This document shows positions 13,220-25,700 of a stretch of DNA of 64,000 nt, piece after piece (the first letter of the stretch is position 1; every line of letters starts with the position of its first letter). The position numbers and the translations under genes are program-made. The DNA is from Toxoplasma gondii ME49. Lineage: Eukaryota > Apicomplexa > Conoidasida > Eucoccidiorida > Sarcocystidae. A model generated the notes under the pieces. It had not been told where the DNA came from, made no database searches, and saw only the letters and a program-made list of their open reading frames with translations. Location: contig NC_031479.1 in the NCBI RefSeq assembly GCF_000006565.2, positions 5,826,885-5,890,884 on the forward strand. The letters are read 5' to 3'.

Positions 13220-16200
13220 CTTGCGCAGTAGACGTGGAAAAGGGAGACGACGTCAGAGACAACGCAGGCGTCAACCCACTACGGGATTCACCGCCAACCT
13301 CCACACCGGCCTCTGTCTACGGCGAAGGCCCTCTCTTTGACGCTGGGGGTCTGGAGGCCTCGCGACACCCGCGAAGCAGTCCCCCTCCGTCCGAACTTTG
13401 AAACGGAATTCTACAAATTGAACGAGCAGTCACACTTTAGGGAGCTGAAAGTCAAAGGCAAGCAGCTTCATGGTTGAGTGAAAGAACTCCCTGTTCTTGG
13501 CAGAGAGAGAGGCTGCGCGACAGAAGCACGAGAAGGATAAGGTCGGGATAACCCAGAAGAGCAAACGGCAGTGGCCGAGAACAGAAGGCGTTCTTTGCTT
13601 TCCAGGAAAAAAGTCACAAGATGGCAAGGAAGCGTCAGAAAATGTGCGAGGGTTTGCTGAAGACGAGTCGCGTCCGTAAAAGAAGTGGAGAAGTCTCTCC
13701 GCCACTGATCACTTCTGTTGCGTCACTTGCATTCCACGTACTGTAACTGCGCTGTGTTTTCGATGTGAGGAATGCCGATGCGCACGATAGAGACCGTCGA
13801 ATTTGCAGAGACGGCAAAAAAACGGCAGAAAGCTGCTGGAAACTTGGAGACGCATATCACGATGTTTACACGTAAGCAAAGGGAATGGCAACTCTTGAAA
13901 GGGTGACGGAGCTGGAGAGAGGCAGAGAGATAGGGAGACAAACACAGGGAAGGAATAGAATACCGATAACGATGAAGCTGTTTTGATTAACATGAAACCC
14001 AAGAATTCGTGGGTAGCGAACAGAGAAGGGTGGGATTCACATCGGATAAAAAAGATCTGGAAGCTGCAGAGGACAATGACGAAGGAAGACCAGATAAAAC
14101 GAAAAAGGACGAGAGGCAGAGGCGCACCTGTCGCCCCACTTAGAGCAGCTTTCCCTCCTGTGCAAACTCGAGGAAAAAAAGGAGAAAGGAAAACGGTACA
14201 GAAATGTTTTCTCTTTGCTTCTTCCGTGCCTCTTCCTCGACAGGATACATGCCACAGAAGCGTAGCGCCTCTGGGTGTCTTTCGTTTGCCCTGTGCTCCT
14301 CTACCACTGCGTATGGGAGGGGCATAGAGCCGCAGAAAGACTTTTGTTAACAGAGAATGTCTCTCCCTGAGGGCAAGACGACAGGAAGAAAACGCAGAGA
14401 GAGGCTTCCTAACTCCGTCGATGCCACACGACGCTGGCACGGCAGCGTGCGTCACTCGCATGTGCAATGGAAGGGAGCCCGGAGACGTGATCGAGTTCCC
14501 ACGGTCTTAGAAATCGAAAACGCTGCAGAAAGACTTCCTCGTAGACAGACAGTTGTTCTGGAAGTGTCGGAGAAATGTTTTCCACAAAAAGATTGACGTT
14601 TTGCCGTGCAGTGGACGCACGTTTTATTAAGAGTTGCATACGCATGCACGCATGCAAGCGGGAGGGCAGCGAATCGAGCACCTTGAGTCAGGGAGAGTCA
14701 CAGATACGCCGACGAAAATGAGGTTTTTTCACAAGAAACCTCAGCTTTGCTCCAGGAAAGGGCTGGATTTCAGCTGAATGTCAGGATGTGAAAACAAGCC
14801 GGCTAAGGATAGTTACGCACGGACAAGAGTATGTGCACATGCATCCACCAGGTCACTCTACCCTGGTGATGAGGCGCGTCACTCATTGGAAACTCATGAG
14901 CTCGAATTTCCATTTTTATCAAATCCAGCCTCTAGCTTTCCGGCTTTCGTCAAATGCGCGGTTTCCAAAAACTGGGTTTCCCTTCGAAGGAGGCAGCTCT
15001 ATCCTAGCTTCCACAGTGTTCAAACACATCCCGTGCAAAGGCCATGCATTCGCCTTCGTTTCAGTGAAACAGTAGTCTGATAAACTTCAGTTGCAAAAAC
15101 CGCCTTACTCCAATGCCACACTTGCTAAGTCAACAGAGACGCTCGAAACGTTGGCGGTGGTGGCACCAACGCACACTCTTGAGGTTGCAAAGTTTCTTCC
15201 CTGACCGTCAAGTACGGCGCAGGACGCGCACTTGGCTCCGTCGACGCGTTTCAGGCAACATCAAACAAAATGGCAGTGGGCTGCGAGTGCGGGATTTTCC
15301 ATACCCACAAACACGCGAGTTGTTTTTGTCAGCGAAACGTTTCGTTTGTATAGTCTGTGTCGTCAAGAGATATTCAGACTTTGTTGTATTAGTACATGGT
15401 GTTCAAGCGGTTCAAATTCTACAGTCATTTGTCATCTTCTGCTCTGCTAGCGCAGTACAGTAGATGTTCATATGATGCACTATCTCCAGAGTACATCGAA
15501 TCACAGAACCTTGAACTGATGTATAAATCTAATGTGCCACGGTTTTTCCCGTACGAACAACGCCACTGAAAAACGATTTGACTGCTTGGCAGACTGGTGA
15601 CTGCATTCGCGAGCTGAAAAAAAGCGCTACACCTGATTCCATCGTTTAGCCGAACAGGTTTCCCGCTGCTTGAGGTCTTGCTTGCGTCCAGTTGTAAGTG
15701 AAAGTGTTTGCCTCAGACAGCAGCGTTGATGGATACCAAGCAGGAGTGCTCTCCAACAGTTTGTCTGGGCATGCGGACGAAGTCATTTACCAAATGGTAA
15801 ACCAGGTAGTAACAACTTTCTAGGGGTATTGAAAGGGATAAGTTGCGGAAGATACTCTTGTTTACTTTTTACACTAACCAGCAGCCACGCTGTCTGAACG
15901 AGGCTAGACTACGGGAAGACTGAATCATGGCACGCGATCTAGGGGTACTGCAGTTGGATGCAAACCATGGTAGGCCTTCTGATCCCTCTTAAACCGATGG
16001 TGGCGCGTCAATATACAAGCCCATATGCGAAGGCTGATCGAGGCCTTTACCCGCTGGTGACTTGCCCAGAATCGACCCAGATGCTGCTCCTCGATGGCTA
16101 TGCGGAGTTTCCGGGAAGGGCGAGATCATCAAAAGTCTTTCACGCTGGAGATGAGAAAGCCTTCCGTTCGGTGGGGAACAGCACACCTGGCAGATGATTC

Positions 16201-17780
16201 TCCAGTGGCGGCAGCGAGGGACCAGCAAAATAGAAATATATACCAGATGATTGTTCCATCGACATGCTGAGCCGTATGTAACAATGAGTAGGAGCCCGTA
16301 ACCCGACGTGGAGCAACCCATGTTACAAGTGTTGGAGGTAGGAGCATGTTATATCGATCCGGTGCGAGTCTGGAGGAGGAAAGATTCTATGCGGGCAGAA
16401 CACGTACCTTGTCAAACAAAGTGGTTTTTAGCGGCTCAACCCTGCATCGTTTAACTCAATTAATTAGAGAATACATCCCCATAGAGTTGTTAAGACTGCT
16501 CCAGAAGGCAATGCAAGATGGGAGCGTGCAACAATGCCGAGTGAATCGTGTTTGGATATGAAGTTCTCTGAGCTGGCATCTCTGACACTTGATCGATTTT
16601 AGTTCTTAAGACGGAAGTGCCACATGAGGGAAACGTCACTCCTCGATGTCCGTGAGCGATTTTCAGTGTTCTTTGATGGACCGACTAGGAGCAGTAATCA
16701 CAACCTCCCGTCGGTCCTGGAAAGGTGCCTGTGCAGTCGAAGCCCCTGGTGACTGACTCGCGCGCCCCGCTGCTGCTGTGTTTTCTCTGCAAGGGGTCTT
16801 CCAAACATAATCGTGTGTCATTCGCGCTCCTGTAGAGTGTAACACTGAATTTTTAAGCTGGAAAAACTTCTTGGTGTTGGGACGCTGCAGCTGCAAGTGT
16901 GGTTTTGGGGTGGCCGTCACGGCGTCATGACGCTGTGGACAGCGTGCTGGCGCGTATCTAATGCCTTGACCCGCACTTTGTCTCGCTCCTTCGTTCAGGA
17001 ACCGTTTTACAGAATATTTCAAATGCCAGTAAGCGCCCAACGCCGTGTAAGGACCCTCCCGCCTTGCGCTCACCCCCAGGCAAGCCGGCTCCGAGGGGAG
17101 TTTCGACGACTTGCAATTGGGTGTTCTGGCGTTAGCTTGTCTTTGCGTGGGTGCGAAGGGAAGCCCGCCTCTGACATCAGTTCCAAGCTCATTCGTGCGA
17201 AATTTTACTTCACCTTCCCCGACTCCGATATACAATTCAACGGGGTAAATGAGGACTAGCGTTTATTTGGCTTTGTCAGCTACTGGCACACGCGCAGCGC
17301 TGCGTGGCATCGGCTGCGGGAAGTGTCTCTAAAGTGCAAACACTGTGGCTCCGCGCTTTCACGGTTTTCTGGAGGTTCACAACAGATTTTCTGCGACAGA
17401 CTGCTGTGGAGCGCGGAGCTCGGAGGCGCGTGCCACACGACGGACTACCCTGGGAATTCACGCTTGTGGGTCGCGTTGGAGTATAGGGGCTTGCATGCAG
17501 CAGACGGGCACCAGTTCAGCGGTCCTCCTTCCGCAGAATCAGCCTAGAGGCTGCTGGCGTCGGCAGAAGTGCTGCCAGCATAAAGGCGTGGTGCACAGGA
17601 GGCGGGGGGCCTCTCCCGCAAAGGTAGTCCTGGGAACCAAAGCAGAAGTTGGCCGGCGACACGACCCAACTGCGGTTGGCTGACGAACAGTACCTTTCCG
17701 TGTTTTTTTGTGTCCACAGTGGCCGCAGAACTTAGTGCGTGCTTTTCGTTTGTCTTTCTTCCCTCAACCGCGTTGACAAA
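13220..17780. other. 4.6-kb divergent intergenic region, XPD / UAP56
   Basis: It separates two divergently transcribed genes and must hold both promoters and 5' leaders. Open frames here (for example 13709-14467 and 16663-17235, minus) show no recognisable domain and no exon logic. A GCATGC-like cluster occurs at 14641-14657. I see no RNA gene or mobile element. Confidence 0.6.
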
Positions 17781-20700
17781 ATGACGACTCTCGAGCAGAA
17801 CCCCGCAGACGAACTGGTCGATTATGAGGAAGATGAGCAAAATGATGCCAAGGTGGGTGGAGAACTTTCGGACAACGTTTGGAGCCAGCAGTTTTGCGAC
17901 ACAGGGGTTGAAAGGGATGATAGTCAAGCATTTTACGGAAGGTGCCTTCTTTTTATGAAAAGCGAATTCCATGTGTGAACAGCCCTGTTTTGTACTGCTG
18001 CGTCTGCGTTCCCCCCCGTGTGCCTTCTCACTCTGTGTCCCACCCTCTCATTGAAACTTCGCTCGGTTGGCTGTGGACGATTGGATGTCGTTAGACGTTC
18101 TGTGTGCGCCCTCGTGTGATATTCGCGGTGTGGAAGCCCTAGACAGTTTCGTGTCGACTTGTGCTGTCCACTTTTTTGCCTCTGGGCGTGGCGTGACTCA
18201 ATTTGGGCCATGAGGCGGCCGCTGCGTTTCTCCTTAAGGGAGCCAGTTTTGCCAGCACGCGGTTCGTGTCTGGATGATAACTTGGCGCCTTGTTAATCAA
18301 GACGAGGCCGAGAAGGTGCGGACCCTCTAATTGCTCTGCGCGAGAGCTGCACAAGTCTGCAAGTTTCGGACGCCGCCCAGCAGCTTCGTTCTAAATGCGT
18401 AGAGGAGATGTCGATCCTGGCAGCGACAGGCTTGCCGCTTTCCCCTGTGCGCTCTTAAGTGCCAGGCCGGCATCTCGGGTCTCGCTGTTTCCACAGAGGG
18501 GTTCGCACTTCCGGAGCAGCGGGTGTGCAGTCGCTGGTGTGCGCCTGCCGGCATTTTGGAGACTTCACTCGTGCCTGGCGTTGCCAGCAAGGCCGCAACA
18601 CGTTCGAAACAGCGTTACATGCCTGCACCCTCATCGGTGTGTCAAGGACAGCGTTTCCCCGGGACTGCGTACGCGATACATTGTCTTCCTGTGACGTGTG
18701 TAAAGGGATTTCGGCAGAAGTGTGTACCCGGAGATTTGCTGTGAAGGCTGCCGAAGCGTCGCGGGAGGACAGGCACGGACGACGCTCGCGTTCTCCGCGC
18801 CATTTGTGTAGCGACAGCCGCGGGATGGCGACGAGCGGGCAAACGTGGGGTTGACCTAGTGCGAAACAAAACCGTCTCATGATCCCTTGTACGATGCTCA
18901 CAGGAGAAGGGAGTCGAGGACGTCGTTGTCGGCCGCGGAAACTACGTTTCCATCCACGCTTCTGGCTTCAGGTACGCGGAAGAGGAAGGCACTTTTCTAA
19001 AAGCCATGAACTTCACCTCCTCTGGGGACGTTTTGCTCGTGGCACGACTCACGGGGCGGACGAGGGATGCATGCGTGTCAGCAGCATCCGGATGTAGTGA
19101 CCGTACGCAATTTTTCTCGAGTTAAAATGCTGATTCAGACGTGGAAATGTTCCGGCAAGGTGCCGATGGGCGCGGCATATCTGTATGCATCGCAGCGCCT
19201 GCACTCATCAACTTGGAAACACTGTGAACCGCTGGCCCGCACCAGGGTACCCTGGCAGTCTGAGGTGGACGTACAGCGCAAGTGTGTCTGCGATGCTTGT
19301 TGTTTAGGGATTTCTTTTTGAAGCCCGAACTTCTGCGCGCAATTGGAGACGCCGGTTTCGAGCATCCGTCGGAAGTTCAGCATGAAACCATTCCTCACGC
19401 CATCACAGGTGTCGATGTTCTGTGCCAGGCCAAATCCGGTAAGGCTTCCTTTTCCTGGAAACGTTTCTGCGACGACGTTGGTGGCGCGCAGTTGCAGTTT
19501 TTTTCTGTTTGCACGCTTGCTCACTGGGAGTTGCTCCCATGGACAGAGCGAGGCAGTTGCGGACACTCGGCAAAAGACGTCGAGCGCAGCCGTGCCGTTG
19601 CGTCGAACTTCGTGGACCTGAATTGCGTGAAAGGCATCTCGGTGGTCTCGACGGGTGTTGGCGAAAGTGCGGCGTTGCTGAACGGAGCACATGGAGGCGC
19701 GTTCCCGCCCCTTTTTTCTTCCTTTTTAGGAATGGGTAAAACCGCCGTGTTCGTGCTGAGCATCCTCCAACAGCTGAACCTGGACACAAGTGGCGAGGAA
19801 GGCAACACGCAGGGCGTTGTGTGTTTGGGGATTGCCCACACTCGTGAGCTCGCGTTTCAGATCAAGAACGAGTTCGACCGCTTCAGCAAATACCTGAAGA
19901 ACGTCAAGTGCGAGGTGGTGTACGGAGGCATTTCGATCCAGAAGAACATCGACATGTTGAAGGATGCGAAGACGACGCCGCACATTTTGATCGGGACCCC
20001 GGGCCGTGTTTTGGCGCTGATCAAGGGCAAGCACCTGAACGCCGAGAAGGTGGCGCACTTTGTGTTGGACGAGTGCGACAAGTGCTTGGAGAAACTCGAC
20101 ATGCGCAAAGACGTCCAGAACATCTTCATGGCGACGCCCAAGAAGAAGCAAGTCATGTTCTTCTCCGCCACGATGAACAAGGAGATCCGCGACGTCTGCA
20201 AGCGCTTCATGCAGAGCCCTGTCGAAGTCTTCATCGACGACGAGAGCAAGCTCACGCTTCACGGGCTCCTCCAGTACTACGTCAAACTCCAGGAGTCGGA
20301 GAAAAACAGAAAACTGAACGACCTACTCGACACTCTCGAGTTTAACCAGGTCATCATCTTCGTCAAAAGCGTCTCCCGCGCGCAGGCTCTCGACCGCCTC
20401 CTCACAGAGTGCAACTTCCCCTCCATCGCCATCCACGCGGGTCTGGACCAGGAGGAACGGTAGGCGGACTTGACCGAAATTCAGGACCAACCGGACTGGG
20501 TGTCTCCGGGGAAGCAGACGCAAATGCTCTTCGAGATACCTGAAAGAAAAACACGGAAGGGTTTTGCGTTCACAAAGGCGTCGGTCTTCTGTGCACGGAT
20601 GCCCTTGTTTTGTTTGACGCTCCGTTCTAACAGAGGGGGAGGATCCGACACTGGACCGGGACGTCTGCTCCAAAGGATGGTTCAAACTCGAAGCTCCCCA

Positions 20701-21871
20701 GAAAAAGCGTATAAATAATCGTGTACACACAACCAAGTTCTTTATGATTGCTGTACTGAGAACTCCCGTCTGGGCGCCTTAGATGTGACACGATTACGCG
20801 GGTCGAGGATCGTAGGCGTCTACACTGGTGAGCTGCCGGTGTTTGCGTCTTGGCCGATGTGCCGGATGTGTCAGTCTTCGTTTTGGAGAACCTGCTTTTC
20901 TAGTGTAGACCATCTTTGTTTCCCGGTGCGGTGTTTATGTGTGTTTCTCTCCAGTATCAACAGGTATCAGCAGTTCAAGAACTTCGAGAAGAGAATCATG
21001 GTTGCGACAGACCTGTTCGGACGAGGTATCGATATTGAGCGCGTGAATATTGTTATCAACTACGACATGCCAGGTAAGCGCTTTAGAATCGCATGGTAAC
21101 TCTTTCTTGCGGAAACTCAAAGTTTTCCACGGTGGTGTTCTGGCCAGAACAACTCTTTTTTGCGTTTCCGATGGCGACTGGTAGAAGGTCGTTGCTTGCA
21201 TTCTCGATTGTATCTGACCGGCGCTGTGTCAACCGCAGTCTCGTGGAATGCATGCAGTCAGCTCTTCACGGCTGCTGCTGCGTGTACAAGCCGTAAAGTC
21301 AGAAGCCGGACTTCCTAAAAAAGAATCAGGAAGGCAGGAGATGTATTGCAGTGAGTGCAGTGTGCTGCGCAAGGGTTGCCTTCAGCATGTGTTGCTTTGT
21401 CTGCTGCAGAGACATCGTGTGTGTGGGTTTTGAGAGTCGGCTATTTCGTTCACTGGGGTACTTTGGTCAAGTGTGCATGCGATTAAGGGTCCTGTTTCGC
21501 GTTTTCCGTCCGCTCTGTTATGACACGAGTGACTGTAGCGTAAGCCCAGCTGATGGATGCTTATTTCATTGACAGTACACATTTTGTAACAACTCCTCCT
21601 ACTCTAAACGCGAACACCCACGCTCCGGCCAGACACTTCGACTTCGCTGTATTTCACGATGTCTCCCTTGCCGGATTTGCATGCAGACTCGAGCGACTCT
21701 TACCTACATCGAGTGGGTCGGGCTGGCCGCTTCGGAACGAAGGGCTTAGCAATCACCTTCGTGGCTAGCCAGGACGACACGAATGTGTTGAACGATGTCC
21801 AGACTCGATTCGAGGTCCACATCGCCGAGATGCCGCAGAGCATCGACGCCTCGCAGTACATCAATCAGTAA
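17781..21871 (+). CDS. DDX39B: DEAD-box mRNA export/splicing helicase UAP56 (DDX39B/Sub2)
   Basis: RNA helicase of the TREX complex, needed for spliceosome assembly and nuclear mRNA export. Exons: 17781-17852, 18904-18971, 19308-19438, 19730-20459, 20955-21073, 21687-21871, giving 434 residues (human about 428). The N-terminus carries the acidic family motif ELVDYEEDE. Then come [19 protein letters not shown], Walker A AKSGMGKT (residues 88-95, split by intron 3), PGR, the UAP56-specific DECD box (204-207), SAT (236-238), and in the second RecA domain [12 protein letters not shown] and [10 protein letters not shown]. It ends SQYINQ then TAA. The ATG follows GACAAA. All introns are GT-AG. Neighbours are XPD (divergent) and the Stn1-like gene (convergent). 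Identity is very secure. Confidence 0.96.
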
Positions 21872-22727
21872 AAAGAACGCGGCATGTCGTATTTGGGCGG
21901 CCTTTGCCGTTCGTGTAAAACACTTTGGGGAAACGGTTTCTTAGCGTCAAACGGGCTTCAGTCTTGTAGGGCCCTTCCAGGAGAAGTGTGGAATTCGCGG
22001 GAAGGTGTGCGCACTAGTGCGCCCAGAGTTCCTGAGGTTGTTCAGTGGCTTGTTTCGAGGGGCGAGACAGTGAGAGAGTTCCAAAGTGTGAAGCAGTTCT
22101 GAAGCGTGAAAACCACTCGGATTTACGGGGGGAGGAAACGGGTGGGGTTTCCAAGTCGGGTCATACGCGTTTCAGTGGAGCGACGGTATTCAGTGGCTTG
22201 GACGGAGCCTGAATGTGGAAATGGTTCCGCAGCAGTTAAAGGTTTCGGTCTTGAGGGTTTTTTATTTAGATTCTCCATGGAACGTCTGAGGCGTCACGAG
22301 AAACAGCTGGAAATCTAGCTTCTGCCTTTTGACCACGACATCTGTAAGCACGGCGGATCTTGCATGTGCGATTCAAGACTATTATCGAGACTCGGCCCAT
22401 GTGAAACAAACTTGTCTCTTTAGGCGCAGCCGCGTCATCCGCGGACACCCGCAGTGTTGTGTTCCGGTTATGAGACAACATATCACGTTCAGAAAAGTTT
22501 TTAGACAAAATGCACGATGCCGCTGGGTCTGCGGGGTAAAAAGGTCTTGACAGTGGCTCCCACGTTTCATCATCACCTCCTCGCCGGCAGAATTCCTTCT
22601 TCTAGGACACAGACCGGAGGGACATTCCTCACTAGGAAACGCGATCTCGCGAAAGGCCCTGCTGGCCGTGACTTTCTTTCTGAGAACTTCGTCCCGTTTT
22701 ATCTTTTCTGTCTCGACCACCTCGCGA
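21872..22727. other. Intergenic region between convergent 3' ends
   Basis: It holds the 3' untranslated regions of UAP56 (plus) and the Stn1-like gene (minus). I see no conserved coding frame or RNA gene. Confidence 0.6.
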
Positions 22728-25700
22728 CTACGCGCGCTGGCTGATGCCCAGTTGCCATCTAAGCACCTGACACGCAAACGTTCACGGAAATAGCTCAGGA
22801 TCGAACATGCGAGGCGCTTGCATGGTATGGTGGAAGTCCCGTCGTGCCCTGTGGCCTTAAGGCACTGAGATGTGAGCTCAGTCGAACACAGTAAACGTTT
22901 CTTGTTTCATTTAGTGTGCGTCTTCTGGATGTTTCTCCTCTCACTACAGCGAACTCTGTTGCTAAAGACGTACCCCTGAGTTCCAATGCTTCTCCCCTGC
23001 TTACGTGTGTTATCCACTCGGCCTCCGCGTTTGCGCATCTGTTCGGGCAGTCTGAGACTCTCAAGAGCTGCAGATCACACGAACACGTCAGATGACACTT
23101 CTGCCTTTGTGAGACACAGCCTAGCGAAACATGCACTTAGAACCAAGTCTCGCCGGTTTTTACAGAAATATGTAGAATTTAAGGCTTTTCCACACAACGA
23201 ATGGCAGCGCTTGTCACGCCGCACCTGCAACTGCACTCTCGTATCCTACACTTTGAGAACGTGGAAGCTCTATTTCCACGGAATCACAAATCCCCACTAC
23301 CCTTTGTCCCGTCTACTCCAGCGACCAAGAATCTCAGCATACCATGGTACGCATGCCGGGCAAGGAAGCCGGTATTTTGTTTCGGGACTGCTGCAGGAAA
23401 TTGCCCGCTGACCGAATTTCCCATTCCAGTCGTTTTTCTCTGATTAGAACTACGGAGACTACTGATGCCAAGATCAGCACGCCTTCCATTTAACCAATCA
23501 GTAGCCTCAGGATTTAGAACCATAACTCCAGTTCTTAACGTAAGGTTACCACTGCCTTCACACGAGTAGACTGGAGGTTGCTTACGTGGAATGAGAGGAT
23601 CACGTCTGCGTCCACCATGACGGGCACGAGTTGCAGTAGTAGTGAGACATAGGCCCCCTCCAGCTGCGCTGTTTTAAGCTGTTCCGTCGTTCCTCGAAGC
23701 GAAAACTTTCTTGTCCGTTGGAGCGAGACAAACCGTCCATTTTCCTCTCTCCAGTTGCCGTCTGTCGCGCTGTCCACTTCCTCGCCGCCCTCTTTCGCTT
23801 CACGATTCCTCGCTGACACCACCGAGACGTCGTCGCCTGCACTGAAACTCGTCCGCCCTTGACACACTACGCTAACGTCATCGTTCTGCTCGCTGTCGTC
23901 ATCCACGATCACGATCTCCGGTTCATTCTGCTGTGGCAATGCCTGCTCGGTTAAGTGCACCGGGGACTCGCTCTTGTCGCCCGACGCCGGAAAAGCATCG
24001 AAAGTCCCCTCAAGGACTTTGGTTCCATCATCCACGGAGAAAAGACCCGCTCTCTCCTCGACACTGTTCGAAGAAAAAGACACAGAAACCCTTTTTGCTG
24101 ACACAAGGAAAGGCAAACTCTTTGCCGACACAGACACAGACAGGACCACTCTTTGCTAACACTGTGGCTACCTTAGTTTCACCTGTGACGACGAAAACAC
24201 CAATTCGTCGGCATTTGTCGAAGCCATCAGCGATCCCTACATAGGCTTCTTGCCCATCACAAAACAGTGGGTTGCTGTCCTCTCGCTTCAAAGCTTTTCC
24301 AATACTTTGGTCGAGACACAGAATGAGTGTGTGTTGCACGTATCGCCGTACATGAACTCTCTACAGTTCCAGAGGGTAAAGCACGCTTTAAAAGCATGGC
24401 TTGCAGCTCATTTTCTGCGTGTGTCTACACAGTTCATATGTTCCTGGAATCTTCTCGATCGACCAGAGTTTGGCAAAACAGCGATAATAAGGATCCACGA
24501 CGCCTTCAGTCTCTAAAGAAGATAACGTTCGAGGGGTATTTTCTGCGATAACAGGTCAGACAGTGTGAAGATCTCGAATCCTCGGAGTGTCCTATCGGCA
24601 CCTCTGTGTCGGTGCCTCCGTTTTAAAACCGGAAGCTTCTGTGCCTGGGCTTGCGCGTGCCGCACTGCCGCTGCGGAACCTCGACTGGTGGCCGTATTCT
24701 TCCGGACAAGAAAAGCGAAAAGAAGCTGACGAAGCCTTTTTTCGTCTGCTGATTATGTCCCTTGTCTTCCCACGATATGAACTAACCCGACATGCGTTTC
24801 TGGGAGCATAGTGCTTTCGCTACCTAGAAGCTACCCTGTGTTTTTAGTGTAAACAAAGAGTGGAGAAATAGAGTGGACTACAGTCTACACTGGCATGTCA
24901 GCTCTCGCGAAAATGCCTTACGAACCCCCAGTTGAGATGCATCCTTCTCGTTGTTCATTTCCCTGCTGGATTTGCAGACGATTTCCCGACACACAAACGA
25001 CTCTACCTCCCTACCTGACGATAAAGCCTTGCACCCAGATGGTGCAGAGCGGGCGGCCTCGATAGAAACAGAAAATGTCACCCTGCTGTTCCCCGAAAAC
25101 CATTTCGATCTGGTTGACGCTACTGCAGAAAAGCAGCGCCAGACCTTCTGAAAAATCCGGTAAAGCTTCCCGACCAGAACCGACGCAGGGCGACAGCAAG
25201 CACGGTGGCGTCGTCTGTGTTTGTCCACCTTGCGATGTGGAATCGACAACTGCGTTGGAGGCAGAGCTTTGCCTGTGCTGCCGGCCCTTCTTTTTCTGTG
25301 GGCTGGCGGGGTTTACACTTTCAGAAGAAACCTCAAACACTTCAAGGTCGACAGCTCTCACAAACATTACTTCGTCCTCCTCGTTGCTTTCTCCCTTGCC
25401 GGCACCTCCCGCATTGTGCAATCGGCTGATGTCCGGGGACCTCTGTCTTTCCTCATCACTCTCAATAACTATTCTCTGTCTTCCGAGAATGGGCTTCGCT
25501 TGCTCGCCCTCGTTCTGCATCGTCAGCTGCACATTTTAGTCACTTCTGCTGCCACCTGAGAATGCCAGGGTGTGAGCTCCGCAACTCGTCTACAAGCCGA
25601 GTCTGTCATTGCAGCTGTGCAACAAAGTTCTATGTCTCTCTCGCTTCCTCCAGAAGTGTCTGGAAGCGATCCAAATATCCACCCCCTCAGAGGGGAAGGG

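Noticed and set aside
16663..17235. 190-codon minus-strand frame upstream of UAP56
   Set aside because: No domain, no good start context and no exon partners; probably chance in an intergenic region.
22790..22860. Possible tRNA-like sequence (TAGCTCAGGATCGAA)
   Set aside because: I could not fold acceptor, anticodon and T arms around it, so it is likely chance.
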